A stretch of 64,000 nucleotides of DNA, from positions 1 to 64,000 of the forward strand of contig CAJQOL010000007.1 of NCBI GenBank assembly GCA_905479925.1. The letters are read 5' to 3'. Shown here one piece after another: positions 8,693 through 18,571 of the stretch. A program made the position numbers and the translations under genes. How positions within the stretch are numbered: position 1 is the stretch's first letter; every line of letters starts with the position of its first letter. The DNA is from an uncultured Kangiellaceae bacterium. Lineage in GTDB: Bacteria > Pseudomonadota > Gammaproteobacteria > Enterobacterales > Kangiellaceae. Under the pieces are notes generated by a model. The model made no database searches, was not told the DNA's origin, and worked only from the letters and a program-made list of their open reading frames with translations.

Positions 8693-9649
8693 ATGTTGTA
8701 CCAAACCCTATTTGGCGGTGCTTACCGCCATGGCAATGCTATTTGTTATTCCGGTTATCGCGAAGGTCAAAGCCCGGTTACCGGCGTTTATCCAAGCAAA
8801 TCAGAGATAAAACAAGATCTAGAAATCTTAACGCATAACTGGCAGTACATTAGGCTTTATGATTGTGGCCCCCATGCTGATCTAGTTTTGAGTTCAATTA
8901 AAGAAAACGGCTTTCCATTGCTGGTTATGTTGGGCGTCGATATGGCTGCGGAAATGAGCAACCCTAATTGCCCATGGGGTGCTGATTTTGATCAACAGAC
9001 CCTTGACAAAAATGAACAAAGAAATGCTCAACAGGTCAAACGTCTAATCGAGTTATGTCAGCAATACCCTGAAATTATTTTCTCTGTGTCGGTCGGCAAT
9101 GAAGCTACCGTTGATTGGAATGACCATATGGTTTCCGTAGAAAGCTTGATCAACTATGTAAAAGAGGTTAAAAAGTCGATACCGCAACCGATTACATTTT
9201 GCGAGAACTACGTACCGTGGACTAATAAGCTAGACGCGCTCGGTGAAGAGCTAGATTTTATTTCCGTTCATACCTATCCCGTTTGGGAATACCAAACCAT
9301 TGATCAAGCGCTAGATTATACTAAAAGTAATTATTATTCTGTCAAACAACGCTATCCCGATAAACCGGTAATTATTACGGAGGCTGGTTGGGCTACGGCG
9401 TCAAATGGACGGGGAATTGAGCCGTGGAATGCAAATCAAGACCTGCAAAAAGCCTATTACCAGCAGTTATTGGATTGGTCCAACCAAGAACAGATCATGA
9501 CCTTTGTGTTTGAAGCCTTTGACGAACCCTGGAAGGGATCGGATGATCCGTTGGAGCCAGAAAAGCACTGGGGGCTTTTTTATTTAGACCGTAGTCCTAA
9601 GCTAGTTATGGAAGAAGTGTTTGCGGCTCAGGTTTCAGTTAGCAGTTAA
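8693..9649 (+). CDS. GH17 family beta-1,3-glucanase-like protein, cytoplasmic (second copy)
   Basis: This is a 318-aa single-domain GH17-like enzyme. The acid/base Glu137 lies in SVSVGNEATV and the nucleophile Glu230 in VIITEAGWA. No signal peptide is visible. The N-terminus (GNAICYSGYREGQ) differs from the first copy and resembles the exo-type COG5309 proteins. It is the last co-directional gene of the laminarin cluster, 111 bp after the first GH17. It may split or transglycosylate short beta-1,3-oligosaccharides. The family is clear; the exact activity and endo/exo mode are not. Confidence 0.85.
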   Translation: MLYQTLFGGAYRHGNAICYSGYREGQSPVTGVYPSKSEIKQDLEILTHNWQYIRLYDCGPHADLVLSSIKENGFPLLVMLGVDMAAEMSNPNCPWGADFDQQTLDKNEQRNAQQVKRLIELCQQYPEIIFSVSVGNEATVDWNDHMVSVESLINYVKEVKKSIPQPITFCENYVPWTNKLDALGEELDFISVHTYPVWEYQTIDQALDYTKSNYYSVKQRYPDKPVIITEAGWATASNGRGIEPWNANQDLQKAYYQQLLDWSNQEQIMTFVFEAFDEPWKGSDDPLEPEKHWGLFYLDRSPKLVMEEVFAAQVSVSS

Positions 9650-9861
9650 CATTCTTTTCACAAAGGTAATTTTTCAATCTGTCACTATGTTCTATCTAAC
9701 TTTTAGAAATTCGATTTATTGCAACTGGCCAATTACAAATGGTCTATTACAACTAGCCTATTTGACGAACCAATAGCTGTTAGTCCAATTTGTAAACGTT
9801 AGCCATTAAACGTTATGATTGAGTAAAGCCTAAGTCATTCTCGATGGTAAGGGAGATTAGC

Positions 9862-11043
9862 ATGCCCGACGAGGTAGCTGAAAAAATACAAGGTAATTTA
9901 GAAACCAGCCCGGTAAAGCAATTTTGGCTGTTACAAACTAGCTATTGGACATTTCTTTGCTTTGTTAGCTTGTTCACTCTAACGCTTTGGTACGGACAAC
10001 AGGAATGGTCCTATATTAGCCATACATTGTTGCAGGCTTTTATTGGTTTAATTTTATCGATTCCCCTTTTCTTGGCGCTTATGCGTATCTGGCATTGGTC
10101 GTTGCCCAAACGAGTCAGTGTAAGCATTGTTCTTGTTATGTTAATTTCGTTTCTATGGACGGTTGCGCGAGTAAGTACGTTTATTCTAATGACGGAAGAA
10201 AAGGATGTATGGCGCGATTTTGGTGGTTGGTATTTCGGTAGTATTTTCATCTTTCTTTGCTGGACAGGCCTTTTTTATGGTATCCGTTATTACCAGCTTT
10301 TTCAGTTAGAGCACCGCATCATGGCTAGAGCGGAAGCGGAAATTAGGGAAGAGCAGTTAAAACGGATTCAAGCGCAGTCTATTGCCAGAGATGCACAAAT
10401 TAAGATGTTGAGATATCAGCTTAATCCGCACTTTTTATGCAACACACTGAATGCAATTAATTCTCTAATAGAACTTGAAGAATCTGATAAAGCGCAAAAA
10501 ATGACGGTCCAATTGAGTAAATTCCTTCGTTATTCTCTAGATAATAACCCTGATACAAAAATCTCACTAGAAATAGAACTCAATGCGCTTAACTTGTATT
10601 TGGAAATTGAAAAAACGCGATTTGGAGATCGTTTAACACTGCAATTTGATATTTCTGAACAAGCACATCAAGCTTTAGTCCCTAGTTTATTGTTGCAACC
10701 TATCATTGAAAACTCAATGAAACATGTTATTGCACAAAACGAGGACGGCGGCACCATCAGTTTAAGCGCAAATGTTAGAAATGATCGCCTTATCTTAACC
10801 TTGAGCGATACCGGTTCGGGTGTTACAGTCGAGAGGACCAAAGTAAGAAGTTCAAAAAGACGGGGCATAGGCTTGAGAAACATTGATGAAAGGTTAAAAG
10901 TGCTATACGACCAAGACTATACCATTGATCTCACTACCCGCCCTTCTGGTGGTCTAAGAACCACCATCAGTATTCCCTATGAAACCGAACCTTGCTCTGA
11001 AGAAGATATCGACCGGCGAAATCACCGCGGGTTTATAGTATGA
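9862..11043 (+). CDS. LytS/AlgZ-type membrane sensor histidine kinase
   Basis: This is a His_kinase (PF06580) family protein of about 393 aa. Four hydrophobic segments lie in the first 145 residues. A short coiled coil (AEAEIREEQLKRIQAQ) leads into the phosphoacceptor box MLRYQLNPHFLCNTLNAI. The C-terminal HATPase domain shows PIIENSMKH and SDTGSGV. The tracked start (9844) has no ribosome site, whereas the ATG at 9862 follows TAAGGGAG by 6 nt, so I use that. It overlaps the LytTR response regulator by 4 nt (ATGA), which implies translational coupling. There is no separate periplasmic sensor domain, so the signal is probably sensed in or at the membrane. Confidence 0.93.
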   Translation: MPDEVAEKIQGNLETSPVKQFWLLQTSYWTFLCFVSLFTLTLWYGQQEWSYISHTLLQAFIGLILSIPLFLALMRIWHWSLPKRVSVSIVLVMLISFLWTVARVSTFILMTEEKDVWRDFGGWYFGSIFIFLCWTGLFYGIRYYQLFQLEHRIMARAEAEIREEQLKRIQAQSIARDAQIKMLRYQLNPHFLCNTLNAINSLIELEESDKAQKMTVQLSKFLRYSLDNNPDTKISLEIELNALNLYLEIEKTRFGDRLTLQFDISEQAHQALVPSLLLQPIIENSMKHVIAQNEDGGTISLSANVRNDRLILTLSDTGSGVTVERTKVRSSKRRGIGLRNIDERLKVLYDQDYTIDLTTRPSGGLRTTISIPYETEPCSEEDIDRRNHRGFIV

Positions 11044-11870
11044 AAAAATTATCCACCGTCATTGTTGACGACGAACCACTAGCTCTTAAGCTATTACGCA
11101 AAAAGCTGGAATTATGCGACCAAGTAGAAATTGTCGCCGAATGTAAAAATGGACGAGAAGCCATCAATACTATTATCAGCAAAACGCCTGATTTAGTGTT
11201 TATGGATATTCAGATGCCGGGTCTCGACGGACTAACCGTTGCGAAACAGCTGCAGTCTGATATTTTACCGCTGATAGTATTTACTACCGCATATGAACAA
11301 TACGCCTTGGACGCTTTTGACGTACATGCAGTCGACTATGTTCTAAAACCAATAGATACCGAAAGAATTCAACGGGCCGTTCATCGAGCCTTAGAACGTT
11401 TTGAAAATGGTGAAGAGGACAACCAAAATAAGTCCCGTATTATTGGTGCAATTGACGCCATCAATGAAAAAGAGGCATCGAATAAGGGAAATACAGCAAA
11501 CAAACAAAACACAGAAGTTAACCAGGCCAATGAGCAAATAGAAAGAAAAATTGTCATTAAAGATCGAGACGACATTACTTTGCTTGAGCAGTCGCAGATA
11601 GACTGGGTTGATGCTGCCGGAGATTATGTCTGTATTCACGCCAATGGAATTACCCATATTAAAAGAAGTACACTAACCAAGCTGCTCAAAGAGCTAGATC
11701 CGGTCATCTTTAAACGGGTTCATCGATCAACAATCGTCAATCTTAATAGCATTAAGAAAGTTATTCCTCACACAAAAGGCGAATTTTTTCTTAAGCTTGG
11801 TGAGTTTGATCAAGTAAAAGTTAGTCGTAATTATCGTGAGACCATCAAGATTTTTCTTACCGGTATGTAA
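11040..11870 (+). CDS. LytTR-family response regulator
   Basis: The 276-aa cognate regulator has a receiver domain at residues 4-122, with acidic pocket DDE and phosphorylated Asp56 in MDIQMPGLDG, and the conserved Lys in VDYVLKPID. A 50-residue Asn/Glu/Lys-rich linker follows. The LytTR DNA-binding domain covers about 170-276 (VDAAGDYVCIHA, FKRVHRSTIVNL). It starts within the kinase stop codon. LytTR proteins usually bind direct repeats upstream of one or a few targets. It lies directly after the laminarin genes, but I see no proof that it controls them. Confidence 0.94.
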   Translation: MKKLSTVIVDDEPLALKLLRKKLELCDQVEIVAECKNGREAINTIISKTPDLVFMDIQMPGLDGLTVAKQLQSDILPLIVFTTAYEQYALDAFDVHAVDYVLKPIDTERIQRAVHRALERFENGEEDNQNKSRIIGAIDAINEKEASNKGNTANKQNTEVNQANEQIERKIVIKDRDDITLLEQSQIDWVDAAGDYVCIHANGITHIKRSTLTKLLKELDPVIFKRVHRSTIVNLNSIKKVIPHTKGEFFLKLGEFDQVKVSRNYRETIKIFLTGM

Positions 11871-12137
11871 ATAGCAGCTAGTTTCTAGCGATCTACCGGT
11901 TACCAATGGTAGTTTGACGGTATCGATTCAACTGCAGCTCAAGCTCTCGTTCAACCTGGCCTTCAACCTAGGATCAAAACGACTATAACTCACCATTTGA
12001 TTCTGAATTCAAAAATAGTGATCGAGATCGGTTATAACCGTGCTTGCTTCTTCTATAATTAAAACTTCGGTAATAGACTTAGCAAACCAATTAACCGATT
12101 ACCCATAAATCAACAATTGACCAAGAAGAGTCTCACC

Positions 12138-12617
12138 ATGTCAAACGATGATCTAGTCACCGCCGAAAGTATTGAGAATTGGAGCATGGTATTTCCCAAC
12201 CAAGCTAATCCTAACGGTAATATGTTTGGTGGTGATCTGCTGGCAATCATGGATACAACGGCGGCCATGGCTGCCAAACGTTATAGCCAACGGCAGGTAT
12301 CTACGGTTTCGGTTGAAGCGGTTCATTTTGCAAAACCATTTATGGTTGGCGACAATATAAAAGTAACCGCAAAGGTTGTGCTAGTGGGAACTAGCTCAAT
12401 GATGGTTAAAACGCTGGCATTCAAAGATATCGGCCAGAATCAGGTAGAGCAGTGTGTTAGTGCTTATTTCAACTTAGTTGCGTTTGACGAAGATAGAGTC
12501 CCGACAGCGGTTCCTAAACTGCGACTTTTGAAGGAGAATAACGCTGACTACCAACGCGCGTTAGTCATTAAAGAAAGTGCTCAAACTCGCCACAAACAAC
12601 TGCAAGCTGTAAAGTAG
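12138..12617 (+). CDS. YciA-like acyl-CoA thioesterase (hotdog fold)
   Basis: This is a 159-aa cytoplasmic hotdog-fold thioesterase that should hydrolyse acyl-CoAs. It shows the family blocks NPNGNMFGGDLLAIMDTTAAMAA, with the catalytic Asp in the second half, and VSVEAVHFAKPFMVGD. The track starts at a TTG (12117), but the ATG at 12138 follows AGAAGAG and matches the usual family length. It is a single-gene unit between the two-component genes and a convergent small gene. The 267-bp gap upstream (11871-12137) shows no other gene. Confidence 0.85.
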   Translation: MSNDDLVTAESIENWSMVFPNQANPNGNMFGGDLLAIMDTTAAMAAKRYSQRQVSTVSVEAVHFAKPFMVGDNIKVTAKVVLVGTSSMMVKTLAFKDIGQNQVEQCVSAYFNLVAFDEDRVPTAVPKLRLLKENNADYQRALVIKESAQTRHKQLQAVK

Positions 12618-12656
12618 ACAAGTTGGATAGTTCGAGACAATAACCACTCACTTCGG

Positions 12657-12860
12657 CTAGCGTTTGTTGCTTTTACGGCGTCGCTCAGTATTGCTTAGAA
12701 TCTCTAACCGTCTTTCATTGTTAGCGCTGTGCCAACCCGTAATTTCATCAACATGCCTAAAGCAGCCCATACAAATATCTTCGTCATCTAAACAGCAATT
12801 GCTGATGCAGGGTGATGTAATGAGCTTTTGCTCTAAATTATTGATTGGAATCTTACTCAT
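12657..12860 (-). CDS. DUF1289 small cysteine-rich protein
   Basis: The 67-aa protein matches the DUF1289 pattern: a run of Cys (SPCISNCCLDDEDICMGCFRH), then the characteristic EITGWHSANNERRLEIL. The Cys cluster suggests bound zinc or iron-sulfur; no function is established. It lies 26 bp after the DUF885-type peptidase gene on the same strand and may be co-transcribed. The plus-strand ORF opposite is a shadow. Confidence 0.85.
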   Translation of the reverse strand: MSKIPINNLEQKLITSPCISNCCLDDEDICMGCFRHVDEITGWHSANNERRLEILSNTERRRKSNKR

Positions 12861-12886
12861 AACGAAAATGTTTAAGACTAATTACA

Positions 12887-14164
12887 CTAGTTTAAGTTTG
12901 ACGGTAAACGAGGCGTTGACAACAAAGTTGCAAAACGCTTCCAGCGCCCTTCCAGACTTTGGTCAGGACCAGACTCTACCCATTGCTTTACCATGTCCTT
13001 TCCCCAATTATAATTGATGACATAAGCACCATAAGTATCCCAAAAATCAACTCTCTGCGCTGATTTTTTGGCACTGGTTAGGGTGTATTTTTGCAGTAGC
13101 TCTACCGAAGCCTGCTTGTCGATTTTGCCATCTAAATAAAGGCGAGCTATTTCATTACCCGCATAATTCAGTCTAGCGGTTAGTTGATTAAATTTTTGAT
13201 AGCTAGCCGCAAGCTTTTGATCAATACCGATCATTGGAAACAATACATCACGTTCAAAAATCATCTTTTCATCGCCGGGAAACGCCATTTCAATACCATA
13301 ATTTGCACTTCCCTCAGCAATTAAAGATTGGGGACTAAACAGTGCGTAGACGCTAAACTCTTTCCAACCCTGTTTTTTTGCCAAGTTAGCTTCTAATAGC
13401 GCGTTGTAAGTATGATGACCTGGATAACCTTCATGACAACCCAAATCGATTGCCCTTGAAACATGAATAGGTAACTCAACATTTACTTGAATAAGGGAAA
13501 AGGCATTTCCCTGATACCAGTTATAACCACTCCAAGGTTTATTTTCTACAAACTCCAGTTTGAAGTTTTCATTCTCGAGCAAATCGACGAACTGTTGGGT
13601 TCTTTCCCTACAAGCATCAATCGCGACATCAAACACGGCTTTCAACTTATCTTTTGGGATAACAAATTGTTTCTTAAATGAATCAACTTTTTCGGAAAGC
13701 GGTTGCTCTCCAACCAACATTTTATCTAGCTCAGTAAGTACTCGGTCGAAATCCTTCAACTTATTATGTGGCGCTTCGGTATCATAGAGTGCTTTACTTT
13801 GCTGATCAAAGTCGTATTTTGTATCACCCTTTAACATTTTGCTTCTAGCATTTAAGGAAGATAATTGTATTCTTAAATAGTCTAACCTAAGTTGCTTTAA
13901 CGGGTCTTCGTCGGTCATACCGGTTACAAACTTGACTAAATGTGCAGATGCCTTATCAATACTCTCTAAACTAATTTTTTTGTCATTGGCCGCCTGTCGC
14001 CATTCTTTAGGACCATAATATGCATCAACGTAGGCCGAGTCATGGACACCAAGAGCCAGAACCAACTTAACATATTGTTCAGATACCTCATTAACTAACA
14101 CATCATTAGCACTGAATGCTGATAGTGGTAAACCAATTAAAATAAGAAGAATGATTTTTTTCAT
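12887..14164 (-). CDS. Secreted DUF885-type metallopeptidase
   Basis: The 425-aa protein has a signal peptide (MKKIILLILIGLPLSAFSA). Its metal site reads CHEGYPGHHTYNALLE (residues 243-258), with downstream SLIAEGSANYGIEMAF that supplies the likely third ligand. This is the layout of DUF885 gluzincin-like peptidases, usually periplasmic, which have few characterised substrates. At 425 aa it is shorter than the ~600-aa common members, so it may be a distinct subfamily. It begins 16 bp after trkH on the same strand, so it may be read from the same transcript. Confidence 0.75.
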   Translation of the reverse strand: MKKIILLILIGLPLSAFSANDVLVNEVSEQYVKLVLALGVHDSAYVDAYYGPKEWRQAANDKKISLESIDKASAHLVKFVTGMTDEDPLKQLRLDYLRIQLSSLNARSKMLKGDTKYDFDQQSKALYDTEAPHNKLKDFDRVLTELDKMLVGEQPLSEKVDSFKKQFVIPKDKLKAVFDVAIDACRERTQQFVDLLENENFKLEFVENKPWSGYNWYQGNAFSLIQVNVELPIHVSRAIDLGCHEGYPGHHTYNALLEANLAKKQGWKEFSVYALFSPQSLIAEGSANYGIEMAFPGDEKMIFERDVLFPMIGIDQKLAASYQKFNQLTARLNYAGNEIARLYLDGKIDKQASVELLQKYTLTSAKKSAQRVDFWDTYGAYVINYNWGKDMVKQWVESGPDQSLEGRWKRFATLLSTPRLPSNLN

Positions 14165-14180
14165 TATAATTTCCCTTCAA

Positions 14181-15629
14181 CTAACTTCGCCAGAAATCCG
14201 GCGAGAATAAGACTAATAGTGTAAAGATCTCAAGTCGACCAAACAACATCGCGAGTGAAAGCACCCATTTTGAAACGTCGCTAAGCTGCGAATAGTTGCT
14301 TGCCACATCACCAAGTCCGGGCCCCAGATTATTCATACAAGCTGCAACCGCCGAGTAAGCAGTAATTTGGTCGTGACCATCGGCCATTAACACGAGCATA
14401 AAGATAAAAAACAGCACCACATAAGTGGAGAAAAAACCCCATACGGATTCAACTATTTTTTCTGGAACAGCATTATTACCTATACGAATTTTGAAAATCG
14501 CATTAGGATGTATTAAGCGTTTTATTTCTCGGGTTCCTTGTTTAAATAACAGCAGAATCCTGATTACTTTCATGCCTCCGCCGGTTGATCCGGCGCAACC
14601 ACCAACAAAGCTGACAAACAATAATAAGACCGGTAAAAAAATCGGCCATGTTGTAAAGTTGTCGGTTGCAAATCCCGTAGTGGTCCCTATAGAAATGGTA
14701 TGAAAAATCGATTTAACAACGGCATCTGAGAAATTGTAATAATCATGAGCAACTAAAATTAGAACCGAGACGATGGCGACCACTAGCAAAATAGACATAT
14801 AAACTTTAAATTCAGTATCGGCAAAATAAGCGCTTAAGCTCAAACGTCGTACGGCAACAAAATGCAGCGAAAAATTAACGCCAGATACAATCATAAAGAA
14901 GCTACAAATTAGCTCAATATTCGTATTATCGAACCAACCAATACTTTCATCATGGGTGGAAAAACCACCGATCGCAATGGTTGAAAAACTATGACTTATG
15001 GCATCAAATAAGTTCATTCCTGCGCCCCAATAGCTCAAGGCACAGATAACCGTTAGACCAAAATAGATATACCAGAGCGCTTTTGCGGTTCCCGCAATAC
15101 GAGGGGTAAGTTTGGCATCTTTTACCGGTCCCGGAGTTTCTGCGCGATACAACTGCATACCACCAATACCTAACATGGGTAGAACCGCCACCGCCAAAAC
15201 AATGATACCCATTCCACCTAACCACTGTAGCTGCTGCCGATAAAATAAAATGGAATGTGGTAATTGATCAATACCGGAAATGACCGTCGCACCGGTTGTC
15301 GTTAGCCCTGAAAACGATTCAAAAACAGCATCCGAAATGCCAAAATTAGGAATGCCTCCTAAATAAAGCGGCAATGCCCCCATGAAACTTAACACCGACC
15401 AGAACAAAATAACCACGAGGAAGCCATCGCGGGTGCGGAGCTCGCCGCGGGCGTTTTTGCGAGGTAAATATAAAATTAAACCGAGTGACGAGCTAACGAT
15501 AAAAGCAGTAAAAAATGCCAAACCGCCACCATCACCATAATGAAGTGCGACCAAGATAGGCGGCAACATTGCTAAGCTGAAAATTAGCAATAAAATGCCC
15601 AATATTCTTATGATGACCTGAGTTTGCAT
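14181..15629 (-). CDS. trkH: Trk potassium uptake protein TrkH
   Basis: The 482-aa inner-membrane K+ translocating subunit has about ten membrane helices and four selectivity-filter loops: GLTTTGATV, TIAIGGFST, SIGTTTGFAT and MNNLGPGLG. These glycines line the ion path in the TrkH/KtrB superfamily. The length is normal for the family. It follows trkA on the same strand, which is the usual partner arrangement, since TrkA gates TrkH by nucleotide binding. The start ATG at the beginning of MQTQVIIRILG agrees with the family. Confidence 0.96.
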   Translation of the reverse strand: MQTQVIIRILGILLLIFSLAMLPPILVALHYGDGGGLAFFTAFIVSSSLGLILYLPRKNARGELRTRDGFLVVILFWSVLSFMGALPLYLGGIPNFGISDAVFESFSGLTTTGATVISGIDQLPHSILFYRQQLQWLGGMGIIVLAVAVLPMLGIGGMQLYRAETPGPVKDAKLTPRIAGTAKALWYIYFGLTVICALSYWGAGMNLFDAISHSFSTIAIGGFSTHDESIGWFDNTNIELICSFFMIVSGVNFSLHFVAVRRLSLSAYFADTEFKVYMSILLVVAIVSVLILVAHDYYNFSDAVVKSIFHTISIGTTTGFATDNFTTWPIFLPVLLLFVSFVGGCAGSTGGGMKVIRILLLFKQGTREIKRLIHPNAIFKIRIGNNAVPEKIVESVWGFFSTYVVLFFIFMLVLMADGHDQITAYSAVAACMNNLGPGLGDVASNYSQLSDVSKWVLSLAMLFGRLEIFTLLVLFSPDFWRS

Positions 15630-15681
15630 CGCTTATTATTGACCCATTATTTGTGATCGTTACTCTTGGCAGACATTTCGT

Positions 15682-17055
15682 TTAGAAGAATGTTAAGTCA
15701 ACTTGGAATATACGCTCAACATCACCAACGTATTTTTTATCAACTAGAAATAAAATCACGTGATCATCAGACTGAATAACAATATTATGATGGGCAATTA
15801 TGACCTTTTCTCCACGGACAATTGCACCGATGGTTGTTCCTTTCGGTAACTCAATTTCACCGATTGCTTTACCGACAACTTTTGAAGTATCTTCGGTACC
15901 ATGTGCTATCGCTTCCATCGCTTCGGCAGCACCACGACGAAGGGTGTAAACATTGGCAACATCACCTCGTCTAATATGGGTGAGCAACTTTCCCGTTGTT
16001 GTGTGCTGTGGCGAAACGGCAATATCAATTTCATTACCTTGCAATAAGTCGGTATATGCCGTTCGATTTATAAGAACCATCGTTTTGCGCGCACCAAGAC
16101 GTTTTGCCAGCATTGCTGACATAATGTTTGCTTCATCCTTATTAGTTACCGCAATAAATACGTCCATTTGGTCGATATTTTCATCCAGCAAAAGCTGCTG
16201 ATTACTGGCGTCACCATGAAGTACAATGGTATCTTCTAAATCATCACTTATTGCCATTGCTTGGGTCGCATTCATTTCCAAGAGTTTGACGTAATATTTA
16301 TCTTGAAGCGCCGAAGCTAAGCCGCGTCCAATATTACCGCCGCCGGCAATCATAATTCGTTTGTACGGATTTTCTAGTTTTTGAAGCTCACCCATAATTT
16401 GTCTTATATGGTTGCTTGCTGCAATAAAAAACACTTCATCATCAGCTTCAATGACGGTATCACCGGTGGGCATTATAGCTTTACCTCTGCGGAAAATAGC
16501 CGCAACCCGCGCTTCGATATTTGGCATATGTGAGCGTAATGTTGATAACGTGTTACCAACTAACAATCCACCGTAGTAAGCTTTTACCGCCACTAATCGA
16601 AGTTTACCTTCGGCAAAATCCATTACCTGCAAAGCACCGGGATTTTCGAGTAAACGGTGAATGTGTTTCACTACTAGTTGTTCTGGGCTAATAACAACGT
16701 CAACCGGCAGGTTATCAGCATTAAACAGCGTTTTCTCTTTTAGATACTCTGGGGAACGTATTCGAGCGATTTTGGTTGGGGTGTTAAAAACGGAATAAGC
16801 AACCTGACAGGCGATCATATTAGTCTCGTCGCTGTTAGTAACTGCAATCACTAGGTCGGCGTCTTCGCACCCGGCCTGACGAAGAATTTGTGGATGAGAG
16901 CCGTAACCAACAACCGTTCTTAAATCGAGTTGATCCTGCAGCGCACGCAGTTTTTTAGGATTAGTGTCCACCACGGTAATATCATTATCTTCCCCGGCTA
17001 AACTAACCGCCAAGGTACCGCCCACTTGACCGGCACCCAGTATAATAATTTTCAT
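15682..17055 (-). CDS. trkA: Trk system regulatory NAD-binding protein TrkA
   Basis: This 457-aa cytoplasmic gating subunit of the Trk K+ channel has two RCK halves. The first Rossmann domain starts at residue 1 ([13 protein letters not shown]) and the second near 230 ([13 protein letters not shown]). Each is followed by a TrkA_C domain, the last ending with [15 protein letters not shown]. It is full length. It lies between rsmB and trkH, the standard gammaproteobacterial order, 178 bp downstream of rsmB. That gap may hold a separate promoter. Confidence 0.97.
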   Translation of the reverse strand: MKIIILGAGQVGGTLAVSLAGEDNDITVVDTNPKKLRALQDQLDLRTVVGYGSHPQILRQAGCEDADLVIAVTNSDETNMIACQVAYSVFNTPTKIARIRSPEYLKEKTLFNADNLPVDVVISPEQLVVKHIHRLLENPGALQVMDFAEGKLRLVAVKAYYGGLLVGNTLSTLRSHMPNIEARVAAIFRRGKAIMPTGDTVIEADDEVFFIAASNHIRQIMGELQKLENPYKRIMIAGGGNIGRGLASALQDKYYVKLLEMNATQAMAISDDLEDTIVLHGDASNQQLLLDENIDQMDVFIAVTNKDEANIMSAMLAKRLGARKTMVLINRTAYTDLLQGNEIDIAVSPQHTTTGKLLTHIRRGDVANVYTLRRGAAEAMEAIAHGTEDTSKVVGKAIGEIELPKGTTIGAIVRGEKVIIAHHNIVIQSDDHVILFLVDKKYVGDVERIFQVDLTFF

Positions 17056-17233
17056 ATCCGCCTAACCACCTAGTATTCCTAACAATCTATTGGAAAAAAG
17101 CTCTTTAAACCTTCATTAAGCGCAATAAACGCTGTCATTATTTAATTAAATATCAGCTAACCATACACCCTAACGGGCTAATTTGCAGAAAAATTGGCGT
17201 AACACCAACGACTCTCTTGGTTAAGCTGCTATT

Positions 17234-18571
17234 TTAGACGGGTTTTACCAAAGCGCACAGGTAAAAGCCATCCATTTGATATTCTCCAGGAAAAATTTGT
17301 TGCCCGATACTAGCGCTATCATTGAGTTTATAGTCTTCTAATGGCGCTAATTGATAGGCCTCGCTGGTATGTTTTTGCATAAACCTTTTAATCTGCAGTT
17401 CATTTTCCCGTTTTAAAACCGAACACGTAGCGTAAACGAGGCGACCACCGGGTTTTAGTAACTGCCACATTCGTTCTAGAATTTTTTCCTGCAACTCAAC
17501 TAAATTGGCGATGTCGGTCTTCTTTCTATGGATTTTTATGTCTGGATTTCTACGAATAACCCCGGTCGCGGAACAGGGTACATCTATCAAGATTCGATCA
17601 AAATATTGACCGTCCCACCACGCTTCCACATCAACAATATCTGCACATTTGAGGTTGCTGCTAAAACCAAACCTTTCCAATGTCTGATCAATTCTAGCAA
17701 GCCTGTTTTCCGACATTTCTACCGAAGTTAACGTTACGGAGGGCTCTCTTTGCAATATATGAGTGGTTTTTCCGCCGGGTGCAGCGCAACCATCTAAAAC
17801 CCGTTGACCAGGTTGTAAATCAAGTAGTTCCACCGTCAACTGCGCCGCCGCATCTTGAACGGTAACATGTCCCGACTCAAAATTTGGCAGTTGAAAAACA
17901 TCACAAGCCTGTTCAAGAACTAGTCCGTCTGTCGCTAATGGATGCTCCTTCGATTCTAAGTCATTCTCTAGAAGTTGTTGCTGATAGTCTTTGCGGTTGC
18001 AGTGAAGAGAATTTACCCGAATGGTCATAGGCGCTTGTTGATTGTTCTGTTGCAAGATTTGCCCAGCTTGTTCCTCTCCCCAATCTTCGCTTAATTGATT
18101 GATGATCCAATTTGGATGGGAATACTGATAGGTTTTCGCTTTTTGCAGCTTTTTCTCAATGTCCGATTGTTGCCGCTGAAAATTTCTTAATGTTGCGTTA
18201 ACTAAGCCAGAAGCCCAAGGTTTTTTTATTTTGCGGGTTAGCTCGACACATTCCGACAATGCAGCGTGGTCTGGAACAGATAAATAACGCAATTGATAAA
18301 TACCAATTAACAAAATGGTCCAAACGTCAGTATCTTTTAGTTTTAAAGGTTTCTGTAATAGCTGGTCTAAAATAGCTTTGATTTCATGGTAAAAACGCAA
18401 ACTGCCAAATAACAACTGTTTGGCAAAAGCCGGTTGGTCAATATTTATCTGAGAAACACTATCCCTCGCTAGCAGTTCATTCACCGAACGTCCGTCTTTG
18501 ATAACCGCGGTTAACCATCTAAGCGCTTGTAACCTAGCGTTCACCAATGGCTGCTGGGAATTAGCGGACAT
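17234..18571 (-). CDS. rsmB: 16S rRNA (cytosine-967-C5)-methyltransferase RsmB
   Basis: The protein methylates C967 of 16S rRNA with SAM. The N-terminal NusB-like RNA-binding domain covers about residues 1-140. The SAM-binding motif VLDGCAAPGGKTTHIL follows, then IDVPCSATGVIRRNPD and the catalytic Cys in YATCSVLKREN. The tracked start is a TTG at 18589, but the ATG at 18571 overlaps the fmt stop as TGATG, so I take that; the product is 445 aa. It is translationally coupled to fmt in the def-fmt-rsmB-trkA-trkH series. Confidence 0.96.
   Translation of the reverse strand: MSANSQQPLVNARLQALRWLTAVIKDGRSVNELLARDSVSQINIDQPAFAKQLLFGSLRFYHEIKAILDQLLQKPLKLKDTDVWTILLIGIYQLRYLSVPDHAALSECVELTRKIKKPWASGLVNATLRNFQRQQSDIEKKLQKAKTYQYSHPNWIINQLSEDWGEEQAGQILQQNNQQAPMTIRVNSLHCNRKDYQQQLLENDLESKEHPLATDGLVLEQACDVFQLPNFESGHVTVQDAAAQLTVELLDLQPGQRVLDGCAAPGGKTTHILQREPSVTLTSVEMSENRLARIDQTLERFGFSSNLKCADIVDVEAWWDGQYFDRILIDVPCSATGVIRRNPDIKIHRKKTDIANLVELQEKILERMWQLLKPGGRLVYATCSVLKRENELQIKRFMQKHTSEAYQLAPLEDYKLNDSASIGQQIFPGEYQMDGFYLCALVKPV

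Noticed and set aside
9650-9861. LytTR binding repeats before the sensor kinase
   Set aside because: The A/T-rich stretch has loosely repeated GGCCAATTACAAATGG-like words but no clear spaced 9-mer pair.
12664-13017. 117-aa plus-strand ORF
   Set aside because: Shadow of the DUF1289 and DUF885-type genes, which have clear family motifs.
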